Made by a program: the position numbers and the translations under genes
Source of the DNA: Robiginitomaculum_A sp036478535
Lineage (GTDB): Bacteria; Pseudomonadota; Alphaproteobacteria; Caulobacterales; Maricaulaceae
NCBI GenBank assembly: GCA_965224735.1
Contig: OZ245059.1
Location: 2,480,001 to 2,544,000 of the forward strand
Direction of reading: 5' to 3'
Length of the DNA stretch: 64,000 nt
Notes under the pieces: model-generated
The model's database searches: none
What the model was told of the DNA's origin: nothing
Seen by the model: only the letters and a program-made list of their open reading frames with translations
Part shown: in pieces, positions 8,653 through 17,728 of the stretch
Layout: each line of letters starts with the position of its first letter
Position numbering within the stretch: position 1 is the first letter of the stretch

Positions 8653-9401
8653 AGCCCCAGATAGACACCGACCTCACTCACTTGTTGAACCGCGCCCAAA
8701 GTATCGCCCGTATACCCACCGAGCTTGTGTTCAAAGAGCATGCGTATGGCAATATGGCCTATGGCTAAACCTGCAAACGTAAACAGAGCAACTATTGGAG
8801 TGGCAAAATAAGCAAGTATGATGAAACATAATAATCCCGTTGCCAAGGCAATGCTATACCCTGTGCGGCTCATGCCATTTGATACCGACTTTCCTGTGCC
8901 TTGATCGCGTACATATGTGCTTGTTAAGATGACAATCACACATGAAAGTCGTGAAAGCCCATGTCCAGTAATCAATGCTAAAACGATAAGCGGAGGCGTT
9001 AAACTAGCAAGAGCGGAGATTTTGAGCATAAGCACAAGAACAAGTGCGCTCGCTCCATATGTGCCAATACGGCTATCTTTCATAATATCAAGTGTGCGGT
9101 CTTTGGTAATGACGCCTCCGCCAATACCGTCAAATGTATCTACCAACCCGTCTTCATGGAATGCACCTGTTAGTAACAGTGTCGCCATTGTGGAAAGTAT
9201 AAGTGCAGGGAGGGTGGCAAATAGCATATGTGCTAGCCAGTAAATGCTCGCCGCAAATACACCAATGCAAAGACCGATAGCAGGGTAATAACGCACAGAT
9301 GCCGCTTGATTTTCAGTTGAATATGTCGTTTTGACAGAAATGGGAAAGCGGGTTAAAAACTGCAATGCGAGTAAAAACAAATTGATTTCAGCGCGTATCA
9401 T
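8637..9401 (-). CDS. cobV: Adenosylcobinamide-GDP ribazoletransferase
   Basis: CobV (CobS in enteric nomenclature) is the membrane enzyme that joins adenosylcobinamide-GDP to alpha-ribazole (phosphate) in the last stage of cobalamin synthesis. The 254-residue protein starts FLLALQFLTRFP and has the conserved acidic motif GAFHEDGLVDTFDGIGGG, followed by DSRIGTYG. Several hydrophobic segments fit an integral membrane protein. It overlaps cobU by 4 nt and cobC by 16 nt. Confidence 0.95.
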   Translation of the reverse strand: MIRAEINLFLLALQFLTRFPISVKTTYSTENQAASVRYYPAIGLCIGVFAASIYWLAHMLFATLPALILSTMATLLLTGAFHEDGLVDTFDGIGGGVITKDRTLDIMKDSRIGTYGASALVLVLMLKISALASLTPPLIVLALITGHGLSRLSCVIVILTSTYVRDQGTGKSVSNGMSRTGYSIALATGLLCFIILAYFATPIVALFTFAGLAIGHIAIRMLFEHKLGGYTGDTLGAVQQVSEVGVYLGLCAWV

Positions 9402-10420
9402 AATTTTCCACTTACGTTCGCACTATCAAAGCTCGCCATATTATTTAACATATCCGCTGCGGCTTTGATAAGCGGCCACGCGAGCAGTGCGCCCGTCCCC
9501 TCGCCCAGACGCATACCTAAGTTTAGCAAAGGCTTGGCGTGTAAAGCATTAAGCAGGGCGTGATGCCCATGTTCTTCGGACATATGCGCGTAAACGAACG
9601 CGCCTTGAATACTAGGGTGAATAGTTAGCGCAATAAGCGCCGCCGATGTTGCAATAAATCCATCAACGATGACGATCTTGTTGGCTTTTGCCGCCCCGAT
9701 CATTGCACCTGCCATCATGACAATTTCGAACCCACCATATTCACATGCGGCCTCAAGGGCAGATAGTTTTTGTGTGGTACGAGTAGACGCTGATTGTAAA
9801 AGTTTGTATTTGCGAGCAAGACCCTCCGTATCCAATCCCGTACCACGTCCTATAAGGCGATCCAGAGGAAGGCCTAGAATTTTGTGCGCAAGTAAAGTCG
9901 CGCTTGAAGTATTGCCGATACCCATTTCGCCAAAACATATAGCGTCTGTATCACTTTTAGTTCCCATAGCCTCTCCAATAGTGAGTGCTTGGTCACGCTC
10001 CACACTGCTCATGGCGGGAGTGGTTATCGCATTATTCGTACCAAAGGCGATAGACTTGGAGGTTAGATTTTGGTGCGATATAGGCTTTCCAACAATGCCG
10101 CTGTCAACAACTTGTAGCGAGACCCCCACTGTTTTTGCAAACACATTCGCAGCGGCTCCTCCAGAGAGAAAATTCAAAACCATTTGCCGTGTTACCTCTT
10201 GAGGAAAGGCACTTACCCCTGCCTGTGCCATGCCATGATCCCCTGCAAATATGATGAGATGACATGTGTGCATACGGGGTGTTATGGAGTTTTGTAAAAT
10301 GCTAATTTGCAAAGCGAGGCTTTCAATACGCCCTAGAGAGCCAACAGGTTTTGTTTTCCCGTTGAGTATAGACTGTACCTGTTCTTTGAAATCAACGAGG
10401 TGTTGCGAATTTTTGCTCAT
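9398..10420 (-). CDS. cobU: Nicotinate-nucleotide--dimethylbenzimidazole phosphoribosyltransferase
   Basis: CobU (enteric CobT) makes alpha-ribazole-5'-phosphate from nicotinate mononucleotide and 5,6-dimethylbenzimidazole. The 340 residues include KPVGSLGRIE near residue 25, FAGDHGMAQAGVSAFPQEVT, CFGEMGIGNTSSA, and the C-terminal RLGEGTGA motif with the catalytic glutamate. It is the first gene of the cobU-V-C-O operon. No cobalamin riboswitch is visible in the 150 bp upstream, which instead holds the left end of an IS3-type element. Confidence 0.95.
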   Translation of the reverse strand: MSKNSQHLVDFKEQVQSILNGKTKPVGSLGRIESLALQISILQNSITPRMHTCHLIIFAGDHGMAQAGVSAFPQEVTRQMVLNFLSGGAAANVFAKTVGVSLQVVDSGIVGKPISHQNLTSKSIAFGTNNAITTPAMSSVERDQALTIGEAMGTKSDTDAICFGEMGIGNTSSATLLAHKILGLPLDRLIGRGTGLDTEGLARKYKLLQSASTRTTQKLSALEAACEYGGFEIVMMAGAMIGAAKANKIVIVDGFIATSAALIALTIHPSIQGAFVYAHMSEEHGHHALLNALHAKPLLNLGMRLGEGTGALLAWPLIKAAADMLNNMASFDSANVSGKL

Positions 10421-10464
10421 GTTTTTAATGTAGTCCGCATCTCTTGATTTGTGAAGTAAAAAGA

Positions 10465-11625
10465 TGAAATGTTCCCCATTATTTGGACTGGACTTGTCCC
10501 TGTTTAGTTCCGGGTTGTTATGAGTATACCCACAAGGGGCACTGGGTAACAGCCATCAAGGAGAACTATTATGGCCAAGAAACATACAAAAGAGTTTCAA
10601 CAAGAAGCCGTGCGCATCGCATTGTCGAGTAATTTATCGCGCAAGCAGGTTGCAGCTGATTTAGGTGTCGGGTTTTCAACCCTTGGCCGCTGGATCCAAA
10701 TACACCGTCACCGGGATGATGTGTCGCCCCCCACTGACATAGACTTGGAACAAGAGGTTGCGCACCTCCGCAAAGAGAACCGGCCCCTCAAGGAGGAGAG
10801 GGGTGTGCTACGAAGTGCCCTTTAGGGTGAAAAAGGCCAGACAATTCTTCGCGAGGCAAAAATGAAACGGTTTGCCTTTATTGAGCAGCATGGCGGCGAT
10901 GTTCCAATTGAACGATTATGCCATATGCTGCGTGTCACATCACGCGGGTTTAGGGCTTGGCGTAATCGTCCGATGAGCAGGCGGCAACGTGATGATATGG
11001 TGCTTTTGGCGCCCATCAGGGAAGAACATAGGCTTAGCCTTGGCTCCTATGGTCGTCCGCGCATGACGGAGGAGTTAAAGGAATTAGGCTTTGCTGTTGG
11101 ACATTGCCGTGTTGGTCGTTTGATGCGTGATAACGGGATAAAGGGATAAAGGTCGTCAGAACCCATAAATACAAGGCAACAACGAACAGCAAGCACAGCT
11201 ACGCTATAGCTCCTAACTTGCTGGACAAGAACTTCACTACCAAGCAGGCCAACCAGAAATGGTTCGTAGATATATCCTATATTTGGACAAGAGAAGCTTG
11301 GCTGTATCTGGCCGTCGTCATGGATTTATATTCCAAACGCATTGTTGGTTGGGCTGTCAGTAACCGCATGAAAAAAGATTTAGCCATCCGTGCTCTGGAT
11401 ATGGCGATTGCCTTGCGCAGGCCAGAAAAAGGCTGTATCCATCATAGCGATCGTGGCTCCCAATACTGCTCAAATGATTACCAAAGACTGCTCAAAAAAC
11501 ATGGATTTAAAGTCTCCATGAGCGGTAAAGGTAATTGTTACGATACGCGAGCTTATCAGCATGATTTCAACATTCATACTAAAGCTCAAATTTGCACTTT
11601 CTCTTATAATAGAGGCTCGCTTTAA
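10465..11625 (+). pseudogene. IS3-family element, transposase genes broken
   Basis: OrfA (10571-10825) has a HTH domain (KQVAADLGVGFSTLGRWIQ) and a leucine-zipper-like tail. OrfB begins with the HTH_21 block (10862-11149) and continues in another frame (to 11625) with the rve integrase core. An 8-bp tandem duplication (GGGATAAA at 11135-11142 and 11143-11150) causes the frameshift. First Asp is in WFVDISYI and second Asp in HHSDRGSQY. The homology ends after GKGNCYD, just before the catalytic Glu, and then runs into unrelated sequence. The element is thus dead and its right end is gone. The left boundary (about 10465) is approximate. Confidence 0.85.
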
Positions 11626-11810
11626 CATTATTCTTCTATCCCTCATTTATTCCTTTCTTGTCTGAACGTCTGATCCCCACAAACGCACATCACAAACGCA
11701 CATGGAGGGTAAACGTTTATGGGTGTATTGTTTCCTTTTAAAAAACCGAATATGACTAGAAACTAGTAATACTTTTGCAGTATAGAGGCTCTCTAAATTA
11801 AGAGGAATTT

Positions 11811-13034
11811 ATGAAAACGCCTAAAAAAATAGTGCTCGCATATTCTGGCGGCCTAGATACATCGATAATTTTAAAATGGCTACAAGAAGAAAAAGGCTGT
11901 GAAGTTGTTACCTTTACCGCTGATCTTGGCCAAGGCGAAGAACTAGAGCCAGCGCGGCGCAAAGCTAGGGCTTGCGGCGTTAAAGAAATTTTTATTGATG
12001 ATTTGCGCGAAGAATTTGTCCGCGACTTTGTCTTCCCTATGTTTCGCGCTAATGCTCTTTATGAGGGGCTTTATTTACTCGGCACCTCCATTGCTAGACC
12101 GCTTATTTCTAAGCGCCAGATTGAAATCGCGCACATGGTGAACGCAGACGCAGTTTGCCACGGCGCAACAGGCAAAGGCAATGATCAGGTGCGGTTTGAG
12201 CTTGCCTATTATGCTCTTGATCCAGACATCAAAGTCATCGCCCCTTGGCGCGAGTGGGATTTAAATTCACGCACAAAATTAATCGAATATGCTGAAAAGC
12301 ATGGCATTGAAATCGCTACGGATAAACGCGGCGAAGCGCCGTTTTCTGTCGACGCTAATTTGCTGCACACTTCATCAGAAGGCAAAGCCCTTGAGGATCC
12401 GTCAAAAGAAGCGCCAGAATTTGTTTACCAGCGTACCGTATCCCCCGAGGCCGCGCCCGATAAAGCCACCTATATCAAGGTCGGGTTTAAACGCGGTGAC
12501 GCGGTTTCTATCGACGACAAAGACATGTCACCCGCAACCATTTTAACTAAGCTCAACCAACTTGGCGGGGCCAACGGTATTGGCCGTCTTGACCTTTTAG
12601 AAAACCGGTATGTAGGCATGAAATCACGCGGCATTTACGAAACGCCCGGTGGCACTATTTTGCTTATGGCACATCGAGGCATAGAACAAATTACTATGGA
12701 TAAGGGAGCGATGCACCTTAAGGACGAGCTAATGCCAAAATATGCAGAACTTGTTTATAATGGATATTGGTACAGCCCTGAACGCGAAATGCTGCAAGCG
12801 GCTATCGATAAATCACAAGAATTGGTTGATGGGACAGTTCGCCTCAAACTATATAAAGGCTCTGTCACCATTGTTGGCCGCACATCGCCTTACTCGCTGT
12901 ACTCGCAAGAACACGTGACGTTTGAAGAAGATGATGTGTATAACCAAGCAGATGCTGGTGGCTTTATCAAAATTAACGCCCTGCGCCTGCGCTTGCTCAA
13001 AGCTCGTGACCGCAAAATTGGGAAAAACGATTAA
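11811..13034 (+). CDS. argG: Argininosuccinate synthase
   Basis: ArgG condenses citrulline and aspartate with ATP to argininosuccinate in arginine synthesis. The 407 residues are full length. The N-terminal PP-loop reads LAYSGGLDTS, followed by FTADLGQGEE, GTSIARPL, HGATGKGNDQVRFE and APWREW. A GAGGAA ribosome-binding sequence precedes the ATG. It is a housekeeping gene stranded between IS debris on both sides (IS3 remnant upstream, IS630 fragments downstream), with no operon partner. Confidence 0.97.
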   Translation: MKTPKKIVLAYSGGLDTSIILKWLQEEKGCEVVTFTADLGQGEELEPARRKARACGVKEIFIDDLREEFVRDFVFPMFRANALYEGLYLLGTSIARPLISKRQIEIAHMVNADAVCHGATGKGNDQVRFELAYYALDPDIKVIAPWREWDLNSRTKLIEYAEKHGIEIATDKRGEAPFSVDANLLHTSSEGKALEDPSKEAPEFVYQRTVSPEAAPDKATYIKVGFKRGDAVSIDDKDMSPATILTKLNQLGGANGIGRLDLLENRYVGMKSRGIYETPGGTILLMAHRGIEQITMDKGAMHLKDELMPKYAELVYNGYWYSPEREMLQAAIDKSQELVDGTVRLKLYKGSVTIVGRTSPYSLYSQEHVTFEEDDVYNQADAGGFIKINALRLRLLKARDRKIGKND

Positions 13035-13090
13035 AACGGCACGGATTTGACATAGTTATTCTTTATAGCTAATCCACTTTTATTTATGGT

Positions 13091-13414
13091 TCAAATTGTG
13101 TGTTTTGAGAAGAGTTGTTCGATTGAGCATCGGTATTTTCTATATATGCTTTTTGCTTGCGCCCACTTCTGCTCTATGGGGTTTAAGTCTGGGGAATATG
13201 GGGGCAGGTATTCAAGGATATGTCCAGCGTGAATGATAGCTTGTTGTGTGTCTTTCCTCTTATGGAAAGCCGCATTATCCATTACAAGAACAGCGTGTTT
13301 TGGTAGTTTAGGGGCTAAGCCTTTTAAGCGCCATGTGAATAGCATTGATGACAACCCCGAAACGTTCAGCGCGTTCATATTGGTAGGCATCTGGAAAATC
13401 ACGTATACTCCCAC
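13091..13414 (-). pseudogene. IS630-family transposase C-terminal fragment (type A)
   Basis: The 107 residues are the C-terminal half of a DDE_3 (IS630/Tc1-like) transposase: the second Asp is in LVMDNAAFHK and the Glu in YSPDLNPIEQKWAQAK. The N-terminal HTH and the first Asp are missing. A different IS630-type transposase end is inserted immediately upstream (13414), which probably truncated it. Confidence 0.8.
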
Positions 13415-13992
13415 TACCCCATAACCCGAAATTTTTCATCTGAAATTATTCGGAAGTTGTCGGTTACGGTGTCTCGGAAATTTCTCCATTGTTTGGGTAT
13501 GGTTTCTCGTAAAAATTTGAGTATAGCATGACCAAATTTTGTAAATGTCGGGTAGAATTTATTATGTGTGACATGCCTGTGCATGACGCCCCAAAGCCTC
13601 TCAATAGCATTTAGATGCGGGCAATATGTTGGCAGCCAGATTGGTTTTATTTTGCAATCTTTGCGCTCTAACCACTGTCTTACCTTGGCGGAGCGGTGAT
13701 AAGGCGCATTATCAAGTATCAGATAAATACGCTTTTTATCCAGATTGCGTGCCTCCAGTTTCTCAAATAACTGAATGGCGTTGTCACTATCAACCCGATC
13801 CACATCCATAAAGGGTGTGTCAAAATTCTCCAGATTAACCGCTGCGTGAATATTGACCCGCCTGCGCCCCGAGCTCCGTTTGATGGCCGTATTGCTGCCT
13901 TTGCGCATCCAGCCACGGCTTGGTCTTGATTGATGTTCAGGGTGCACAGCATCACAGAAATATACCGTCTCATCAAGCGTTAAGCCGTTCAA
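13414..13992 (-). pseudogene. IS630-family transposase, N-terminally truncated (type B)
   Basis: This protein contains the DDE_3 domain: a first-Asp block YFCDAVHPEHQSRPSRGW, LILDNAPYHRS with the second Asp, and YCPHLNAIERLW with the catalytic Glu. The N-terminal HTH part is missing because an IS200 element lies just upstream (from 14017). A second partial copy of the same transposase is at 34794-35042. The element end after the stop reads TAGTGGGAGTA. Confidence 0.8.
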
Positions 13993-14016
13993 GAGCCGCT
14001 GATAATCCTCTATAAA

Positions 14017-14542
14017 ATGAATAACCCCGCCCCAAGGGGCGAGGTATCAAAAGAGTGTAAGTGGTTTATCACTGTGTAGTTTTGTATATTCTTTGCCTTG
14101 ATTTTGGACGTAGCTTGTTATTGTGCTCTCATCTCCGTGACGCCCAACTGTGGATGCAAAATAACCATCACTCCAAAATTCTCCACCCCAAAGTGACTTT
14201 TTAACATGAGAACACAACCTAAATATCTCGCGTGCGGTGATGCTTTTTATTACAGTGACCAACTTGGTCACTGTATAGGTCGGAACCGACTGTACCAAAA
14301 AATGAACATGGTCTTTATCCGTTCCAATCTCCAAAAACTTTAACTGGTAACGATCTTCAATCTCCAAACAAACATCACGTAAAACTTCATCAACTTGGGG
14401 GTCAAAAACAGCACGCCTATATTTTGCGGGAAACACAAAATGGTAAAGAAGTATCGTTACGTTATGTCGTTTATGGATATATTCGCTCACGCGAATATTC
14501 TACGCCGCAAGCGGCGAGGAATGAAACCCTAAAAAAGATTCA
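14017..14542 (-). mobile_element. IS200-type element, copy 1
   Basis: The boundaries are set by comparison with the copy at 23908-24434. One end holds the hairpin CGCCCC-AA-GGGGCG (about 14028-14041) and the other the hairpin CGCCGC-AA-GCGGCG (about 14502-14515). There are no terminal inverted repeats and no target duplication, as expected for Y1-type IS200/IS605 elements. Only tnpA is present; there is no tnpB. Confidence 0.85.
14047..14490 (-). CDS. tnpA: IS200/IS605 family Y1 transposase TnpA
   Basis: This 147-residue HUH transposase cuts and joins single-stranded DNA at the element's hairpin ends. The HUH motif is in DHVHFLVQ (near residue 60), and the catalytic tyrosine is probably in ITSYVQNQGK (near residue 127). 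The frame is intact. It differs from the copy at 23939 at only a handful of residues (for example LEIG versus LEVG). Confidence 0.92.
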   Translation of the reverse strand: MSEYIHKRHNVTILLYHFVFPAKYRRAVFDPQVDEVLRDVCLEIEDRYQLKFLEIGTDKDHVHFLVQSVPTYTVTKLVTVIKSITAREIFRLCSHVKKSLWGGEFWSDGYFASTVGRHGDESTITSYVQNQGKEYTKLHSDKPLTLF

Positions 14543-14582
14543 GCCTGTGCCTGCTCGTTAATGAAACCCTAAAAAAGATTCA
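14520..14582. repeat. 23-bp direct repeat at the IS200 end
   Basis: A 23-bp block starting AATGAAACCC and ending AAGATTCA occurs at 14520-14542, where it forms the IS200 left end, and again at 14560-14582. The period is 40 bp. The second unit is followed by AA, as in the other IS200 copy. It may be a scar of a second insertion or of strand slippage. Confidence 0.75.
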
Positions 14583-14801
14583 ATATAACTGCGCCTAAAA
14601 TTTCGTCAAAAGGACAACAACACCCCAATACCTGAAAAAAACTGGCAGTCCTGACAAATATACCTAAAGCCAGACTGCAAAACCTACAGATCAGGCAATA
14701 AAACACAAACTCACACATTGCCAGACAGGGCCACATCTACCAATTCGCCCAAAACCATTGATTGCAACATTTAGCGCCATAATTTACCCACCTGTCGCTT
14801 G
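14583..14801. other. Gap downstream of the cbb operon, no gene seen
   Basis: This AC-rich stretch lies between the IS200 end and the stop codon of cbbY. I see no coding potential and no clear terminator hairpin with a T-run for the cbb operon. Confidence 0.5.
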
Positions 14802-15506
14802 TTAAAAATCTAAAGGGCATAGAGCATGCAGATGCGCTAAGCGTATTTTTGTATAACAATCCGAATAAAGATGAGCCGCTGAAAAATCGGCATCGTCCAT
14901 GAAATAACTAGGAACGACTACCGTTGTAAGGTCGGCGGCCAATGACGACAACATTCCGTTATAGGAATCTTCAAATCCAATACATTCTTCAGGTTGGAGA
15001 CCAAGCCTCTCTAAAGCCAGCTTAAACACATCAGGTGTTGGCTTCTTACGTCCTACTTCATCACCAGCAGCTATAACGCTAAACAGATCCTCCATATCTT
15101 TACCCCAAACCGACTGACAAAGGGCTTGGACATTTGCAAGTGTCGTTGTTGTCGCGAGCGCCAAGGCCAATCCGGCATCTCTCGCTTCATCAATTAAGGA
15201 CTGAATTCCAGGGCGCAATTCAAGAGCTCCGCTTTGAACAATATTCACATAATACCTGGTTTTTAACCCGTGAATTCTGGTAATTTTCCCCGGCCAAGCT
15301 TCTAAATTTTCTCCAAGATATTTACCAAGATAAGTTCGGAGACGCTCTTTGCCACCAGTGGTTTTCAATAGTTCCCGATAAAGTTTTTCGTCCCATTTCC
15401 ACAATAATCCAGCAGTTTTGAAACCCGCGTTGAACGCTTGTAAATGAACTTTTTCCGTTTCTGCCAGAGTCCCATCAACATCAAAAATCAAGGCTTTCAA
15501 TGCCAT
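14802..15506 (-). CDS. cbbY: CbbY, xylulose-1,5-bisphosphate phosphatase (HAD family)
   Basis: CbbY removes xylulose-1,5-bisphosphate, a misfire product of RuBisCO that inhibits the enzyme. The 234-residue HAD protein has motif I FDVDGTLAETE (catalytic Asp near residue 9), motif II in LALATTTT, the Lys of motif III in GRKKPTPDVF and motif IV CIGFEDSYNG. The cap begins with HLQAFNAGF as in CbbY. It is the last gene of the cbb operon and starts 1 nt after cbbZ, which supports this role over a generic beta-phosphoglucomutase. Confidence 0.88.
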   Translation of the reverse strand: MALKALIFDVDGTLAETEKVHLQAFNAGFKTAGLLWKWDEKLYRELLKTTGGKERLRTYLGKYLGENLEAWPGKITRIHGLKTRYYVNIVQSGALELRPGIQSLIDEARDAGLALALATTTTLANVQALCQSVWGKDMEDLFSVIAAGDEVGRKKPTPDVFKLALERLGLQPEECIGFEDSYNGMLSSLAADLTTVVVPSYFMDDADFSAAHLYSDCYTKIRLAHLHALCPLDF

Positions 15507-15507
15507 G

Positions 15508-16158
15508 TTACAATCCCTCTACGGTTGATCTAAATTCATGCCAATTTGAGAATAAAGCCGAATGATACAAATGTTCCGCAGGCCGTTTCCGATATCCTTG
15601 AGTATGTAATAAAAATGGAATTCGACCATGTTCAGCTGCAAAAGCATCTGTCTCGCTGTCACCTACGTAAATAAACCCTATATCTCCAAGTTGTCGCGCG
15701 CACTCGAAAATCGGTTTGGGGTTTGGCTTTCTTACTGGAAGCGTATCCCCTCCGATAAGTGCGGTACAGTATTTATCTAACCCGACGGCCTTCACGACTA
15801 ATCTCGCCAGACTTTCCGTTTTATTTGTGCATATACCAAGCTGGTGACCATCTGCTTTTAAGCTTGCAAGTGTAGTCATAACACCAGGATACGCTTTACA
15901 AAATTTGGCAGGTGCTGCGGCATAAATTTCGATATATTGGCCAATTGATGCGTCCAGTTCAGTGCCTTGTTGATAAACGCCGCTCTCTCGCAAAACTCTC
16001 TCAACCAATTTACCTACGCCGTTCCCAATAAACCCAGTTACGGTTTCCAAACCTAGAGGTGGTAAGTCTATTTGTTTGAGAAAACGATTCGAGCATGCGT
16101 GTAGATCCAGCGCACTATCCACCAGCGTTCCATCAAGATCAAAAACGAAATTGCCCAT
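15508..16158 (-). CDS. cbbZ: Phosphoglycolate phosphatase
   Basis: CbbZ/Gph dephosphorylates 2-phosphoglycolate made by the oxygenase activity of RuBisCO. The 216-residue HAD protein has motif I FDLDGTLVDSA, motif II GICTNKTES, motif III with Lys in VRKPNPKP and motif IV YVGDSETD. The FIGNGVGKLVERVL cap sequence is typical of phosphoglycolate phosphatase. It overlaps the 3' end of the cbbE remnant by 20 nt and sits in the cbb operon, supporting a photorespiratory salvage role. Confidence 0.92.
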   Translation of the reverse strand: MGNFVFDLDGTLVDSALDLHACSNRFLKQIDLPPLGLETVTGFIGNGVGKLVERVLRESGVYQQGTELDASIGQYIEIYAAAPAKFCKAYPGVMTTLASLKADGHQLGICTNKTESLARLVVKAVGLDKYCTALIGGDTLPVRKPNPKPIFECARQLGDIGFIYVGDSETDAFAAEHGRIPFLLHTQGYRKRPAEHLYHSALFSNWHEFRSTVEGL

Positions 16159-16333
16159 TTATTGCCCTATACCGCTTTCTTAAGCGCCCTCGTCGCAGCG
16201 GCGCGGCGCCGCGGATCGCGGCAATATTTTTCGCATAATAGGCCGTAGTTTGATCGCCTCGCCCGAAGACCGCAAAACCTGCAACAATAACATCCGCGGA
16301 TAATGTTGATGGTGAAATCTTGATACCGCTCAT
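16139..16333 (-). pseudogene. cbbE: Collapsed ribulose-phosphate 3-epimerase gene (internal deletion)
   Basis: The 64-codon frame starts MSGIKISPSTLSAD, the N-terminal signature of ribulose-5-phosphate 3-epimerase. It jumps directly to VIVAGFAVFGRGDQTTAYYAKN, which matches the C-terminal ADVLVAGSAVF...YAANI block of the same family. About 150 central residues, including the catalytic centre, are missing. The start codon overlaps the cbbM stop as ATGA (16330-16333) and the 3' end overlaps cbbZ, so it kept its place in the operon. The join at SAD/GAD suggests deletion at a short homology. The deletion keeps the frame, so a short peptide could still be made and coupling to cbbZ preserved. Confidence 0.75.
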
Positions 16334-17712
16334 GTTTTCATCCCCAATTTTGCTCGCCATCCGGGATAAATACTGTCCGCATCAGATTGGAATGTCTCAA
16401 ATGCTCTGGCGAGTTCGTTGTGGTCTTTGGCATAATCAACCGGGTCGATACCTTTGCGCCAGCACTCTTCGGCCTGACGCATAGAACGTGCTCCCGCAGC
16501 CGCGCCATCCAGATGGCCATAGCAGCCACCGCCTGCAGTCATGATCATGTTGGACGTACCTATATTTTCAAAGAAACCCGGAATCCTTAGAGCGTTCATA
16601 CCACCTGAAATAATCGGTGTGGTCGGGTTCATACCTTGCCATTCTTGCTCGTAATATGGCCCCTGAGCTTTATCTTGCATAATCATATACGCCATGTCGG
16701 TGTCGGACTTTTCACCTTCCATTTTTCCATAGCCCATAGTACCAGTATGAATGCCCGATGCGCCCTGAACACGGGCCATTTTTGCTAGCACAAAGGCCGT
16801 ATATCCACGCTGGGTTTGGGGTGAAGTCACAGCGCCATGTCCAGCGCGGTGATAATGGAGATATTGATTAGGAAAGCGACGATGCGCCGTCGTAATGGCG
16901 GCTGGGCCCGTCACATAACCATCCACGAGGAAGGCCACATGATCAGCGAGCGGCCCAAAAGTTTCGAGAATAAATTCGCCCCGCGCCAGCATTTCATAAT
17001 GATCGTCCGCAGTAATATTGGCGGAGAACAATTTGGCTTCGCCAGTCTCATCCATTGCTTTTGCCATAGCGTCCCGTACGAGCGGGATTGTTTCCTTCAT
17101 AGGTGCAAAGACCTGATTGCCTTGCGGTTCATCATTTTTGATGAAATCGCCCCCCATCCAAAAGTCATAACAGGCTCGGGCAAAGGGTCCTGGACGCAGA
17201 CCAAGTTTTGGCTTGACGATTGTGCCGACAATAAATCCACCATCAACAACGGGACGTTCCAGCACTCGCCATAAATCAGAAATCGTTGTGCTCGGGCCAT
17301 CAAATAATCGCAGATATTTTGGGGGAAACCAAAAGTCATGAATTTTAGCATATTCCACATCACCCATACCTTGGTTGTTGCCAATCACCAATGTGAGGAA
17401 GGAGCAAATCATCGCCCGACCGTCGGTGATATTGCGGTCAAATAGATCAATGGGGTAAGCAATTTTCATCAGTTCTTTTTTCTCGTCTATTTCATACACC
17501 ATAGCGTCAACGCCGCGGGTGAAATTGTCAGTAGTCGAAACGGAAACATTAGTCCCCGTAGAGCTTTCCGCAGCAAAATGAGCCGCCGTGGCTAAATAGC
17601 CACTAAAACCCTTTTTGGGTTTCATAATATATGCCACCAATACATGGTTGCCATCGGCGATCAATTCTTCTTCCTTTAAGGAAAGGTCTGCGTAACGTGA
17701 TGACTGGTCCAT
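16330..17712 (-). CDS. cbbM: Form II ribulose-1,5-bisphosphate carboxylase/oxygenase
   Basis: CbbM fixes CO2 onto ribulose-1,5-bisphosphate. The 460-residue protein matches form II, which needs no small subunit. Active-site blocks are present: TIVKPKLGLRP (catalytic Lys), GGDFIKNDEPQGNQ with the carbamylated Lys and the metal-binding Asp and Glu, HYHRAGHGAV, loop 6 GTMGYGKMEG, and the C-terminal ISGGMNALR and TAGGGCYGH phosphate-binding loops. No rbcS gene is nearby. It lies 16 nt after cbbA. Form II enzymes generally have lower CO2/O2 specificity, which suggests use at low O2 or high CO2. Confidence 0.97.
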   Translation of the reverse strand: MDQSSRYADLSLKEEELIADGNHVLVAYIMKPKKGFSGYLATAAHFAAESSTGTNVSVSTTDNFTRGVDAMVYEIDEKKELMKIAYPIDLFDRNITDGRAMICSFLTLVIGNNQGMGDVEYAKIHDFWFPPKYLRLFDGPSTTISDLWRVLERPVVDGGFIVGTIVKPKLGLRPGPFARACYDFWMGGDFIKNDEPQGNQVFAPMKETIPLVRDAMAKAMDETGEAKLFSANITADDHYEMLARGEFILETFGPLADHVAFLVDGYVTGPAAITTAHRRFPNQYLHYHRAGHGAVTSPQTQRGYTAFVLAKMARVQGASGIHTGTMGYGKMEGEKSDTDMAYMIMQDKAQGPYYEQEWQGMNPTTPIISGGMNALRIPGFFENIGTSNMIMTAGGGCYGHLDGAAAGARSMRQAEECWRKGIDPVDYAKDHNELARAFETFQSDADSIYPGWRAKLGMKT

Positions 17713-17728
17713 AGTGTACTCCTTTTTG

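Noticed and set aside
10421..10570. Cobalamin riboswitch upstream of the cobU operon
   Set aside because: The region belongs to the IS3-type left end and I could not find the B12-box or the expected core elements on the minus strand.
14520..14582. CRISPR-like repeat pair
   Set aside because: There are only two copies, one of them is part of the IS200 end, and no cas gene or further repeats are present.
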